9,040 nt of DNA from Methanomassiliicoccus sp. UBA386 (GTDB lineage: Archaea > Thermoplasmatota > Thermoplasmata > Methanomassiliicoccales > Methanomassiliicoccaceae). The stretch spans positions 1,648-10,687 of the forward strand of contig DAGU01000032.1 of assembly GCA_002498285.1 (NCBI GenBank), read 5' to 3'. Positions 1 through 5,930 of the stretch are shown one piece after another (the first letter of the stretch is position 1; every line of letters begins with the position of its first letter). A program made the translations under genes and the position numbers. The notes beneath the pieces are model-generated. The model was given only the letters and a program-made list of their open reading frames with translations. It searched no databases and was not told where the DNA came from.

Positions 1-726
1 CTTCCCAAGGTCAAGGGGCGCTCGCTGCTCAATGACCTTGATCGGGGGCAAAGGGTGAAGGACAGCGAGTACGAGAGATCGCTGGAGCGCCTGCAGGAGA
101 AGATGAGGAAGCGGCAGGAGGAGCTGTACGAGAAGAAACGGTCCCTCATCGTGGTGTTCGAAGGGAGGGACGCCTCCGGCAAGGGCGGGGCGATCACGCG
201 GCTGACGAACTCGTTGAACCCCCGAACCTGCAAGGTCGTCCCCATATACGCGCCCAGCGAGATCGAGCTGGCGCATCATTATATGTGGCGCTTCTACCGC
301 GCCCTGCCATCGAGGGGGCACATCGCCATCTTCGACCGCTCCTGGTACGGCAGGGTGCTGGTGGAAAGGGTGGGCGGTCTGGCCACCGAGGCCCAATGGA
401 AGCGGGCCTACGGCGAGATCAACGACTTCGAACGGTCCCTGGTGGACGACGGGATCACCATGGTCAAGATATGGCTGGAGATCGACAAGGACGTCCAGCT
501 CAAGCGCTTCATCGACCGGGCGGAGAACCCCAAGAAGGCGTGGAAGATCACCGCCGACGATTGGCGCTCCCGCCAGCAGTGGGACGACTACACCGAGGCG
601 GTGGAGGAGATGCTGGCCCGCACCAGCACCAAGCAGGCGCCATGGACGGTGGTGGAGGGCAACGACAAGAACTTCGCCCGCCTCAAGACCCTGCGCACGG
701 TCCTCGACGCGACGGACGACCTCTGA
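1..726 (+). CDS. Polyphosphate kinase 2 family protein (PPK2), 5'-truncated by the window edge
   Basis: PPK2 enzymes transfer phosphate between polyphosphate and nucleotides in the cytoplasm. The visible part has a Walker A loop GRDASGKGG (residues 37-45 counted from the GTG at 55) and a Walker B-type FDRSWYGRVLVERV segment (93-106). The ITADDWRSRQQWD and APWTVVEGNDKNFAR blocks typical of the family's C-terminal half follow. GTG 55 is a possible start, but the frame is open back to base 1 and that stretch (LPKVKGRSLLNDLDRGQRVK) resembles the linker or N-terminal lead-in of PPK2 domains, and no clear Shine-Dalgarno precedes 55. I therefore treat the gene as partial. The lead-in and the AHHYMWRF/LPSRGHIAIFDRSW blocks resemble the second domain of two-domain polyphosphate:AMP phosphotransferases more than the one-domain ADP-type enzymes, so AMP is the likelier acceptor; this is inference. 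Stop TGA at 724-726. The pyrophosphatase gene follows on the same strand after a 128-nt gap. Confidence 0.9.
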   Translation, partial: LPKVKGRSLLNDLDRGQRVKDSEYERSLERLQEKMRKRQEELYEKKRSLIVVFEGRDASGKGGAITRLTNSLNPRTCKVVPIYAPSEIELAHHYMWRFYRALPSRGHIAIFDRSWYGRVLVERVGGLATEAQWKRAYGEINDFERSLVDDGITMVKIWLEIDKDVQLKRFIDRAENPKKAWKITADDWRSRQQWDDYTEAVEEMLARTSTKQAPWTVVEGNDKNFARLKTLRTVLDATDDL

Positions 727-737
727 GGCGGCCAGAC

Positions 738-760
738 CGGCGGAGGCGCCGCCGCTTTCC
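738..760 (+). terminator. Possible stem-loop terminator after the PPK2 gene
   Basis: A 6-bp GC stem (738-743 CGGCGG with 749-754 CCGCCG, 5-nt loop) lies 12 nt after the PPK2 stop and is followed by CTTTCC. The T-tract is weak, and GC-rich DNA forms such stems by chance, so this is tentative. Confidence 0.3.
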
Positions 761-802
761 GTTCATCCAGCGAAATCAGGGGTTGTTGATTGCTGACGAA
801 GG

Positions 803-811
803 AATAAATAT
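803..811 (+). promoter_or_regulatory. TATA box for the pyrophosphatase gene
   Basis: AATAAATAT is an AT-rich island in GC-rich surroundings. Transcription starting about 25 nt from its centre would begin near 832, leaving a leader of about 23 nt that contains the Shine-Dalgarno at 842-846 before ATG 855. This gives hppA its own promoter, separate from the PPK2 gene. Confidence 0.5.
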
Positions 812-841
812 CCGTATCCTAATCCCCTCGAAAACCTAGAT

Positions 842-846
842 GAGGG
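842..846 (+). promoter_or_regulatory. Shine-Dalgarno deciding the hppA start
   Basis: GAGGG ends 8 nt before ATG 855. The upstream in-frame ATG at 840 has no Shine-Dalgarno (it is preceded by CGAAAACCTAG), so 855 is preferred. Confidence 0.55.
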
Positions 847-854
847 TTCTGATT

Positions 855-3023
855 ATGGATGTAGATGCATTGGTCTATCTGGTACCAATCGCTGGCCTGA
901 TCGGTCTCCTCTTCGCGGGTTACCTTACCTGGACCGTGTTCAGGAAGGACACAGGCACCCCCGAGATGAAAGAGATCGGGGATGCCATCCGCGAAGGTGC
1001 GATGGCCTATCTTGCCCGCCAGTACAAAACGATCGCGATTATCAGCGTGATCCTCGCGGTGATCATCACCGTTGGGATGGGAATGCAGTACGATAATATG
1101 ATGAGGGGGGTCTTCGTCGGCTCCGCCTTCCTGCTCGGCGCGTTCTTCTCCGCCCTGTCCGGCTACATCGGCATGTTCGTCTCCGTGAACTCGAACATCC
1201 GCACCGCTAGCGCGGCCCGGCGCAACATGAACGAGGCCTTGAAGATCTCGTTCCGCGGCGGCGCCGTGTCCGGCTTCGCCGTGGTGGCCCTGTCCCTTCT
1301 GGGGGTCGCGGGCATATTCTTCCTGTACCTTGAGTTCGCCGCCTCCGGCATACTCGGCGCAGGCGCCACCGACTCGGAGCTAATCTCGATGGCACTGTCC
1401 CTGTCGGTCGGTTATGCATTCGGCGCGTCCTTCGCTGCCTTGTTCGCTCAGGTCGGCGGCGGTATCTATACCAAGGCCGCCGATGTCGGTGCTGACCTGG
1501 TCGGGAAGGTAGAGGCAGGCATCCCCGAGGACGATCCTCGCAACCCCGCCGTCATCGCCGACCTGGTGGGCGACAATGTCGGTGACTGCGCTGGCCGTGG
1601 TGCCGACCTGTTCGAGAGCACCGCCGCCGAGAACATCGGCGCCATGATCATCGGTGCATCGATATTCGCCCTCAGCGGAGAAGTTGCCTTTGTGTTCTTC
1701 CCCCTGGTCGTTCGTGCCATCGGTCTGCTCGCCTCCCTGGTGGGCGTCATGACGGTAAGCCTGCGCAACGAGAACGAGGACCCCAACAAGGCGCTGAATC
1801 GCGGATACTATGTGTCTTCCATCCTGGCCGCATTAGGCTTCGCGGTCATCTGCTACCTGATGTTGCCTGCGTGGGAGCACTTCTTCGCCTGCGGCGTGAT
1901 CGGCATCGTGCTGAGCATCCTCATCGTCTACATCACTCAGTATTACACGGCGGGCGAGTATCGCCCTGTCAGGAAGATCGCCCAGGCCTCCGAGACCGGC
2001 CCGGCCACCAACATCATCACCGGGTTCTCCATCGGACTGGAGACCACCTTGATGCCCATAATCGCCATCTCGGTCGGTATACTGTCCTCCTATGCTCTGG
2101 GAACCATGGCCGCGCCGTCCGGCGAGAATGAGCTCATCTACGGCCTCTACGGCACTGCCGTCGCCACCATGGGCATGCTCGCCACCTGCGCGTTCATCCT
2201 GGCCGAGGACACCTTCGGTCCGATCACCGACAACGCGGGCGGCATCGTGGAGATGTCCAACCAGCCTGAGGAGATCAGGCAGCGCACCGACAAGCTGGAT
2301 GCCGTGGGCAACACCACCAAGGCCCTGACCAAGGGGTACGCCATGGCCTCCGCGGCCCTGGCGGCCTTCCTGCTGTTCGCCGCCTACTTCGAAGAGGTCG
2401 CGGTGCTCCTGGACTCCACTCTGGAAAAGGTCTTCATCGTCGACCTGTCCCAGCCGCCGGTGTTCGTGGCCGCCCTCATCGGAGGGATGCTGGTCTTCCT
2501 GTTCACCTCCTTGACCATCAGCGCGGTGGGCAAGGCCGCCTATGACATGATCAATGAGGTCAGGCGGCAGTTCAGGGAGAAGCCCGGCATCCTGGCGGGC
2601 ACCGAGAAGCCGGACTACGCCCTATGCGTGGACATCTCCACCAAGGGCGCCCTGAAGGCCATGGTCCTGCCTGGCATCCTGCCAGTGGTCGTCCCCATCA
2701 CCGTCGGCCTGACCATGAGGTTCCTGTACCCTGGCACCGATATCGCCGTCCAGGCGGTGGGTGCCTTCCTGATGGTCGCCACCATCGCCGGCATCCTCAT
2801 GGCCACCACGCTCAACAACGCGGGCGGCGCCTGGGACAACGCCAAGAAGTACGTGGAGACTGGCCACCACGGCGGCAAGGGCAGCCCTGCTCACGCCGCT
2901 GCGGTCGTGGGAGACACCGTCGGCGACCCGTTCAAGGACACCGCCGGACCGTCCCTGCACGTGCTGGTGAAGCTGCTCTCCACCATCACCCTGGTGTTCG
3001 CGGCCCTGTTCGTGGTCGTCTGA
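855..3023 (+). CDS. hppA: Membrane-integral proton-pumping inorganic pyrophosphatase, K+-independent type
   Basis: This enzyme hydrolyses PPi in the membrane and couples it to ion export. The 722-residue product is of normal family length and made mostly of hydrophobic helices, about 16 expected. Signature blocks, numbered from ATG 855: the PPi/Mg-binding region 210-244, which starts DVGADLVGK, continues with EDDPRNPAVIADLVGDN and ends GDNVGD; LNNAGGAWDNAKKYVETG at 653-670; and VVGDTVGDPFKDTAGPS from 684. In the GNTTKALTKG segment, Lys489 and Thr492 occupy the positions that are Ala and Gly in K+-dependent enzymes. By established family rules this marks a K+-independent, most likely H+-pumping form. 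An in-frame ATG at 840 would add five residues but lacks a Shine-Dalgarno. Stop TGA at 3021-3023. The gene is monocistronic by its own TATA box and a downstream T-tract. It would recover energy from biosynthetic PPi and help maintain the proton gradient. Confidence 0.97.
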   Translation: MDVDALVYLVPIAGLIGLLFAGYLTWTVFRKDTGTPEMKEIGDAIREGAMAYLARQYKTIAIISVILAVIITVGMGMQYDNMMRGVFVGSAFLLGAFFSALSGYIGMFVSVNSNIRTASAARRNMNEALKISFRGGAVSGFAVVALSLLGVAGIFFLYLEFAASGILGAGATDSELISMALSLSVGYAFGASFAALFAQVGGGIYTKAADVGADLVGKVEAGIPEDDPRNPAVIADLVGDNVGDCAGRGADLFESTAAENIGAMIIGASIFALSGEVAFVFFPLVVRAIGLLASLVGVMTVSLRNENEDPNKALNRGYYVSSILAALGFAVICYLMLPAWEHFFACGVIGIVLSILIVYITQYYTAGEYRPVRKIAQASETGPATNIITGFSIGLETTLMPIIAISVGILSSYALGTMAAPSGENELIYGLYGTAVATMGMLATCAFILAEDTFGPITDNAGGIVEMSNQPEEIRQRTDKLDAVGNTTKALTKGYAMASAALAAFLLFAAYFEEVAVLLDSTLEKVFIVDLSQPPVFVAALIGGMLVFLFTSLTISAVGKAAYDMINEVRRQFREKPGILAGTEKPDYALCVDISTKGALKAMVLPGILPVVVPITVGLTMRFLYPGTDIAVQAVGAFLMVATIAGILMATTLNNAGGAWDNAKKYVETGHHGGKGSPAHAAAVVGDTVGDPFKDTAGPSLHVLVKLLSTITLVFAALFVVV

Positions 3024-3053
3024 GCGGCCCCGGTCAAACCCTTTCCATATCCC

Positions 3054-3063
3054 TTTCTTTTTT
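3054..3063 (+). terminator. T-rich terminator after hppA
   Basis: TTTCTTTTTT lies 31 nt after the hppA stop without a strong hairpin. A non-template T-tract is the usual archaeal intrinsic termination signal. It separates hppA from the rpo7 promoter at 3107. Confidence 0.5.
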
Positions 3064-3106
3064 GAGAACCTGGGACATCTGGATTCAGTTTTCGTGAAAC
3101 CTAGGG

Positions 3107-3114
3107 TATAAATA
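3107..3114 (+). promoter_or_regulatory. TATA box of the rpo7-spt4-rps24e-rps27ae operon
   Basis: TATAAATA is a near-consensus archaeal TATA box. The predicted transcript start, near 3135, leaves a leader of about 20 nt that carries GAGGG before ATG 3155. The transcript would cover the five packed genes to 4991. Confidence 0.65.
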
Positions 3115-3143
3115 AGAGGTGTCTTATGCACAATCATCGTTCA

Positions 3144-3148
3144 GAGGG
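3144..3148 (+). promoter_or_regulatory. Shine-Dalgarno deciding the rpo7 start
   Basis: GAGGG ends 6 nt before ATG 3155. The frame is open to a GTG at 3119, but that codon lies before the predicted transcript start, so the longer form is unlikely. Confidence 0.6.
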
Positions 3149-3154
3149 CATGCC

Positions 3155-3721
3155 ATGTATGTGCTATCGAAAAAAGAGAAGGTCGTGCGCATCCCGCCGG
3201 AAAGGCTGGGCGACGATCTCGAGAGCGTCATCAACCAGCTTAGCTGGGAGTCCTTCGAGGGAATGATCGAGGACAATGACTCGCTCACCGTACTGGTCTC
3301 CAACGTTGAGCCCTTGGGGCCGGGCCGGATAGTTCACGGGGACGGCGCTGTATACCAGAATGTCAGATATGACGCCCTGGCCTTCCGCCCCCAGCTGCAG
3401 GAGGTCATTGAAGGCGTTGTGGTCGAGGTCCTCAAGTTCGGCGCCTTCGTTCGCTTCGGTCCATTAGATGGACTGCTTCACATCTCACAGATCATGGACG
3501 ACCGCATCGACATCGATCCCGAGAACGGTCGTCTTCTGGGAAAGGACACCAAGCGGGACCTCAAGGTCGGTGACCGCGTTCGCGCCCGCATCGTCGCCCT
3601 CAGCCTGAACGAGAGGAGCCCCCGGGAGTCCAAGATCGGGCTGACCATGAGGCAGCATGGCCTCGGGAAGCTGGAATGGATAGAGGAAGATCAGAAGAAG
3701 GTCTCTGGTGATGCCGCATGA
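3155..3721 (+). CDS. rpo7: DNA-directed RNA polymerase subunit Rpo7 (RpoE', E')
   Basis: Rpo7 forms the stalk of archaeal RNA polymerase with Rpo4, helps open promoters and binds emerging RNA. The 188-residue product has the N-terminal RNP-like domain (about 1-80, with MYVLSKKEKVVRIPPERLG at the start and the PLGPGRIVHGDGAVYQNVRY block at 53-72). A C-terminal S1/OB RNA-binding domain follows (about 83-168: EGVVVEVLKFGAFVRFGPLD, then GLLHISQIMDD and IGLTMRQHGLG). Length is normal for the family. The start is set by the Shine-Dalgarno at 3144-3148 and by matching the usual MYxL beginning. Its TGA (3719-3721) overlaps the ATG of spt4 (3718) as ATGA, implying translational coupling. Rpo7-Spt4 adjacency is the standard archaeal arrangement. 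Confidence 0.96.
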   Translation: MYVLSKKEKVVRIPPERLGDDLESVINQLSWESFEGMIEDNDSLTVLVSNVEPLGPGRIVHGDGAVYQNVRYDALAFRPQLQEVIEGVVVEVLKFGAFVRFGPLDGLLHISQIMDDRIDIDPENGRLLGKDTKRDLKVGDRVRARIVALSLNERSPRESKIGLTMRQHGLGKLEWIEEDQKKVSGDAA

Positions 3722-3906
3722 AAGCCGTCCAGAAGGCCTGCAAGAACTGCAGTTTCATTAGTGAGGAGGACAAGTGTCCTCTCTGCGGAAACCCCGTCAC
3801 CAAGGACTGGCAGGGTTACGTGGTAATCATCGATCACACTCGTTCGGAGATCGCCCAGAGGATGGGCATCCATGTCAACGGAAAGTTCGCCCTCAAAGTT
3901 CGGTAG
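3718..3906 (+). CDS. spt4: Transcription elongation factor Spt4 (RpoE'')
   Basis: Spt4 is the small zinc-binding partner of Spt5 (NusG-like); together they clamp RNA polymerase and raise processivity. The 62-residue product has two Cys pairs, CKNC (8-11) and CPLC (20-23), forming a four-Cys zinc site. The NPVTKDWQGYVVIIDHTRSE block and the IAQRMGIHVNGKFALKVR end typical of archaeal Spt4 follow. It starts in the ATGA overlap with rpo7; the partial Shine-Dalgarno GGTGATG (3707-3713) precedes it. The stop is TAG (3904-3906), the only amber stop among the gene ends visible here. The next gene begins inside it, 35 nt before its end. Confidence 0.95.
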   Translation: MKAVQKACKNCSFISEEDKCPLCGNPVTKDWQGYVVIIDHTRSEIAQRMGIHVNGKFALKVR

Positions 3907-4429
3907 GCTCAGGCGCCCCTGGCGGGCACTGCGTCTACCTCAGGACATGAGGGAAGAGCTCAGCACCGGCCTCGGACACATCGTCAGCGTTGGCGAGCTG
4001 TCAGAGGAGTTAAAAGGGTGCGAGATGCTCATGGCGGTCGGGGACATGGTCTCCTTTACTCTGCTGGATAACGGATTTGCGCCCGACCTCATCGTATATG
4101 ACCTCAAGACCGAGCGCCGCACCTATACCCCTCTCGCGGACAAGCTCGAGCTGTACGAGGGCATGCACGTGAAGGTCAACAATCCCGCAGGGCTCATAAC
4201 GGCCGAGCTCGTGGACGAGCTGAGCGAGGCCTTGAAAAGAGACGTTCCAACCAAATTACAGGTCGAGGGAGAAGAGGACCTGGCCGCTCTGGCCTGCGCG
4301 GCGATGGCCCCCCTTGGTTCCTGCCTCATGTACGGCGTCCCCGGCAAGGGGATGGCCCTGCTGAGGATCAACGAGAGAACGGCAGGCCTGGCAACCACGT
4401 TCATCGAAAAGATGGAGGAATTAGATTGA
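3872..4429 (+). CDS. GTP-dependent dephospho-CoA kinase (DUF359 family)
   Basis: This archaeal enzyme performs the last step of CoA synthesis, phosphorylating the 3'-hydroxyl of dephospho-CoA with GTP; it is unrelated to bacterial CoaE. Family blocks in the 185-residue product are RLPQDMREEL (21-30), the AVGDMVSFTLLDNG block followed by PDLIVYDLKTER (55-82), KVNNPAGLITAEL (101-113), VEGEEDLAALACAAMAPLGS (131-150) and CLMYGVPGKGMALLRI (151-166). ATG 3872 is chosen because the RLPQDMREEL block precedes the next ATG (3947), although the first 20 basic residues are not conserved that I know of. GAGG at 3858-3861 lies about 10 nt upstream. The gene overlaps spt4 by 35 nt and ends in a TTGA overlap with rps24e. 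Its place inside a transcription/translation operon is a known archaeal arrangement and links CoA supply to growth genes. Confidence 0.9.
   Translation: MSTESSPSKFGRLRRPWRALRLPQDMREELSTGLGHIVSVGELSEELKGCEMLMAVGDMVSFTLLDNGFAPDLIVYDLKTERRTYTPLADKLELYEGMHVKVNNPAGLITAELVDELSEALKRDVPTKLQVEGEEDLAALACAAMAPLGSCLMYGVPGKGMALLRINERTAGLATTFIEKMEELD
4414..4418 (+). promoter_or_regulatory. Shine-Dalgarno supporting the TTG start of rps24e
   Basis: GGAGG within the end of the kinase gene ends 7 nt before TTG 4426. It supports this rare start codon, which also fits the conserved S24e N-terminus. Confidence 0.65.
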
Positions 4430-4758
4430 AGATCGATATCGTAAGCAAGAACGAGAACAAGGTCATGGGCCGGGTCGAGGTCAACTTCAAAGCCGACCAC
4501 GACGGAGAGGCCACCCCATCCAGGGACGCCGTGCGCACCGCTCTGGCCGGAGCGCTGGGAGTGCCCAAGGAGCGCGTGGTCGTCGATGAGATGGGCTCCA
4601 AGTACGGGCTGGGCTCCACCGACGGATACGCCAAGGTGTACGACGACGTTGAGGTCGCTAAGAAGTACGAGAAGAACTACATCCTGGTCAGGAACGGCAT
4701 GGCCGATAAGAAGCCCAAGAAGGTCAAGGCGAGCGTCGTCAAGAAGGCCAAGAGGTGA
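4426..4758 (+). CDS. rps24e: Small ribosomal subunit protein S24e
   Basis: S24e is a 30S subunit protein shared by archaea and eukaryotes. The 110-residue product shows the family pattern: MKIDIVSKNENKVMGRVEV at 1-19, TPSRDAVRTALAGALGV at 26-42, VVVDEMGSKYGLGSTDGYAK at 47-66 and the ending KKYEKNYILVRNG. A Lys-rich tail (about 94-110) would contact rRNA. Translation starts at TTG 4426, overlapping the previous TGA as TTGA, with GGAGG 7 nt upstream. Its stop overlaps the Shine-Dalgarno of rps27ae. Confidence 0.96.
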   Translation: MKIDIVSKNENKVMGRVEVNFKADHDGEATPSRDAVRTALAGALGVPKERVVVDEMGSKYGLGSTDGYAKVYDDVEVAKKYEKNYILVRNGMADKKPKKVKASVVKKAKR

Positions 4759-4760
4759 TC
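4752..4760 (+). promoter_or_regulatory. Strong Shine-Dalgarno deciding the rps27ae start
   Basis: GAGGTGATC matches the canonical complement of the archaeal 16S 3' end and stands 3 nt before ATG 4764. A GTG at 4755 in the same frame lies inside this element and is not a credible start. Confidence 0.7.
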
Positions 4761-4763
4761 ACG

Positions 4764-4991
4764 ATGGCTAAAGATCAGAAGTCCGGTGACAAGAAGGCCG
4801 CCGCCAAGGGCGGCGAGAAGAAGGGCGGCGCGGCCGCCAAGAAGGACTATTACTCGGTGGAGGGCGGAAAGCTGGAGCGCAAGAGGCGTTCCTGCCCCAA
4901 GTGCGGCCCCGGCGTGTTCCTGTCCGAACACAAGGACCGCAGCGCCTGCGGCCGGTGCGGCTACACCGAGTTCAAGACCAAGAAGGAGTAA
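4764..4991 (+). CDS. rps27ae: Small ribosomal subunit protein S27ae, with a Lys/Ala/Gly-rich N-terminal extension
   Basis: S27ae is a zinc-ribbon protein of the small ribosomal subunit; its eukaryotic counterpart is made fused to ubiquitin. The 75-residue product ends with the zinc ribbon (about 29-75): YYSVEGGKLERKRRSCPKCG, then GVFLSEHKDRSACGRCGYTE. The Cys pairs CPKC and CGRC form the zinc site. Residues 2-28 are a low-complexity basic stretch rich in Lys, Ala and Gly, longer than the short lead-in I would expect in archaeal homologues. The start at 4764 rests on the near-perfect Shine-Dalgarno at 4752-4760. It is the last gene of the operon; in many archaea a Kae1/Bud32 gene comes next, but here the strand continues to a reductase with its own promoter. 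Confidence 0.94.
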   Translation: MAKDQKSGDKKAAAKGGEKKGGAAAKKDYYSVEGGKLERKRRSCPKCGPGVFLSEHKDRSACGRCGYTEFKTKKE

Positions 4992-5021
4992 ACCCCTTTC
5001 AATCCTTTTCCATTTATCTGC

Positions 5022-5042
5022 GCTGGTGCTGCCAGCCTTTTT
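5022..5042 (+). terminator. Hairpin plus T5 terminator of the ribosomal operon
   Basis: A 5-bp stem GCTGG/CCAGC (5022-5026 with 5032-5036, loop TGCTG) is followed by CTTTTT, a bacterial-looking intrinsic terminator 30 nt after the rps27ae stop. A weaker T-rich stretch (CCTTTTCC, around 5004-5011) precedes it. The T5 run is also part of the predicted TATA box of the next gene. Confidence 0.5.
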
Positions 5043-5045
5043 ATT
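5038..5045 (+). promoter_or_regulatory. TATA box of the reductase gene
   Basis: TTTTTATT is centred about 24 nt before GTG 5066, so transcription is expected to begin at or within a few bases of the start codon and give a leaderless mRNA. Confidence 0.5.
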
Positions 5046-5065
5046 CTGCATGCCATTCCACGGCC

Positions 5066-5869
5066 GTGAAGCTCGGCATCATCGGATATGGCAACATGGC
5101 AAGGGCGATGCTGAACGGCCTGCTGGAGAGCGGAGCGCTGCCACCCTCGGACGTCATCGTCTCCTCGCGGACGATGTCCCGCATGGCGCCCCTGATCGAG
5201 CGATGGCCTGAGGTTGAAACGACCAGCGATAACGTTCTCGCGGCGAGAAGGAGCGATGTTCTGCTCATATGTGTGCGAAGCGAGCAGGTGGCGGCGGTGA
5301 TGAACGAGATCCGTCCCTCGCTGTCTTCCGCAGGCCACCTAGTTCTCATCAACAGCGGGGTGCGCATCGCCGACGTCCGGGCCGACGTCCCCGTTTCCAA
5401 GGCGATCCCGTCGATAACGGCCGAGGTGGGCAGGGGGGTCACCCTCATCCATCACGGCGACAGCGTCGATACGGCGAGGCGCGAACGTCTGGAGGGCCTG
5501 CTCTCCTCCGTAGGGCGGACCATGGTGGTCGATGAGGACCGCCTCGATGCCGGGACCTGCATGACCTCCTGCGGGCCGGCGTTCATCGCCACCTTCATCG
5601 ACCACTTCGCCCGCTCCGCCGAGGGGCGGGGATACACGTACGATGAAGCGCTGGGCATGGTGACGGAAACGGCCCTGGCGACCGCCTCGCTCATGGAAGC
5701 CGGACAGCGGCCTCGTTCGATATGCGGCGCGGTCGCCACCGAGGGCGGCATCACCGAGAAGGGGCTCGATGTCATGCGCCGCGAGCTGCCCTCGATGTTG
5801 GATGAGGTGATGGACGTCGTGCTGCGCGAGCACTGCCGGACCGGAGGCGATGTGGGCGGCAAGGGATGA
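5066..5869 (+). CDS. Pyrroline-5-carboxylate reductase family protein (ProC superfamily, ComER-like)
   Basis: ProC enzymes reduce pyrroline-5-carboxylate to proline with NAD(P)H. The 267-residue product has family length, an N-terminal Rossmann fold with MKLGIIGYGNMARAM at the start and a C-terminal dimerisation domain. Several blocks differ from classical ProC: KAIPSITAEVGRGVTLI where ProC has an MPNTPA-type motif, TSCGPAFIATFIDHF in place of GSGPAYxF, and VATEGGITEKGLDVM in place of the SPGGTT-type motif. IPSIT, SCGPAF and GGIT recall the ComER branch of the family, whose biochemical role is unsettled, so proline synthesis is plausible but unproven. The start is GTG 5066: it matches the expected N-terminus, has no Shine-Dalgarno and lies about 24 nt after a TATA box. 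The frame is open further upstream (to 4901), but that stretch lies within rps27ae and the terminator. Stop TGA at 5867-5869. Confidence 0.87.
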   Translation: MKLGIIGYGNMARAMLNGLLESGALPPSDVIVSSRTMSRMAPLIERWPEVETTSDNVLAARRSDVLLICVRSEQVAAVMNEIRPSLSSAGHLVLINSGVRIADVRADVPVSKAIPSITAEVGRGVTLIHHGDSVDTARRERLEGLLSSVGRTMVVDEDRLDAGTCMTSCGPAFIATFIDHFARSAEGRGYTYDEALGMVTETALATASLMEAGQRPRSICGAVATEGGITEKGLDVMRRELPSMLDEVMDVVLREHCRTGGDVGGKG

Positions 5870-5893
5870 GCGCCTGCCAGGCCCGGGCCGCTC
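5868..5893 (+). terminator. Possible stem-loop terminator after the reductase gene
   Basis: GAGCG (5868-5872) can pair with CGCTC (5889-5893) around a GC-rich interior containing CCTGCCAGG and GGCCCGGGCC palindromes. T-rich sequence follows, but it is also the tRNA promoter region, so the assignment is tentative. Confidence 0.3.
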
Positions 5894-5900
5894 GACAATC

Positions 5901-5908
5901 TTTATCTA
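5901..5908 (+). promoter_or_regulatory. TATA box of the tRNA gene
   Basis: TTTATCTA is centred about 26 nt upstream of the first tRNA base (5931), the spacing expected if transcription starts at or just before the mature 5' end. Confidence 0.6.
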
Positions 5909-5930
5909 GTCCTTTTCCATGTGAGAGGTG

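Noticed and set aside
285..839. A plus-strand open frame overlapping the PPK2 gene
   Set aside because: Arg/Gly/Pro-rich out-of-frame shadow of a clearly conserved coding region.
2622..3137. A 171-codon minus-strand open frame opposite the end of hppA
   Set aside because: Low-complexity His/Asp/Gly-rich translation antisense to a highly conserved region; no promoter or Shine-Dalgarno seen.
4901..5065. Upstream in-frame extension of the reductase
   Set aside because: It runs through the rps27ae gene in another frame, a hairpin terminator and the predicted TATA box; homology begins at GTG 5066.
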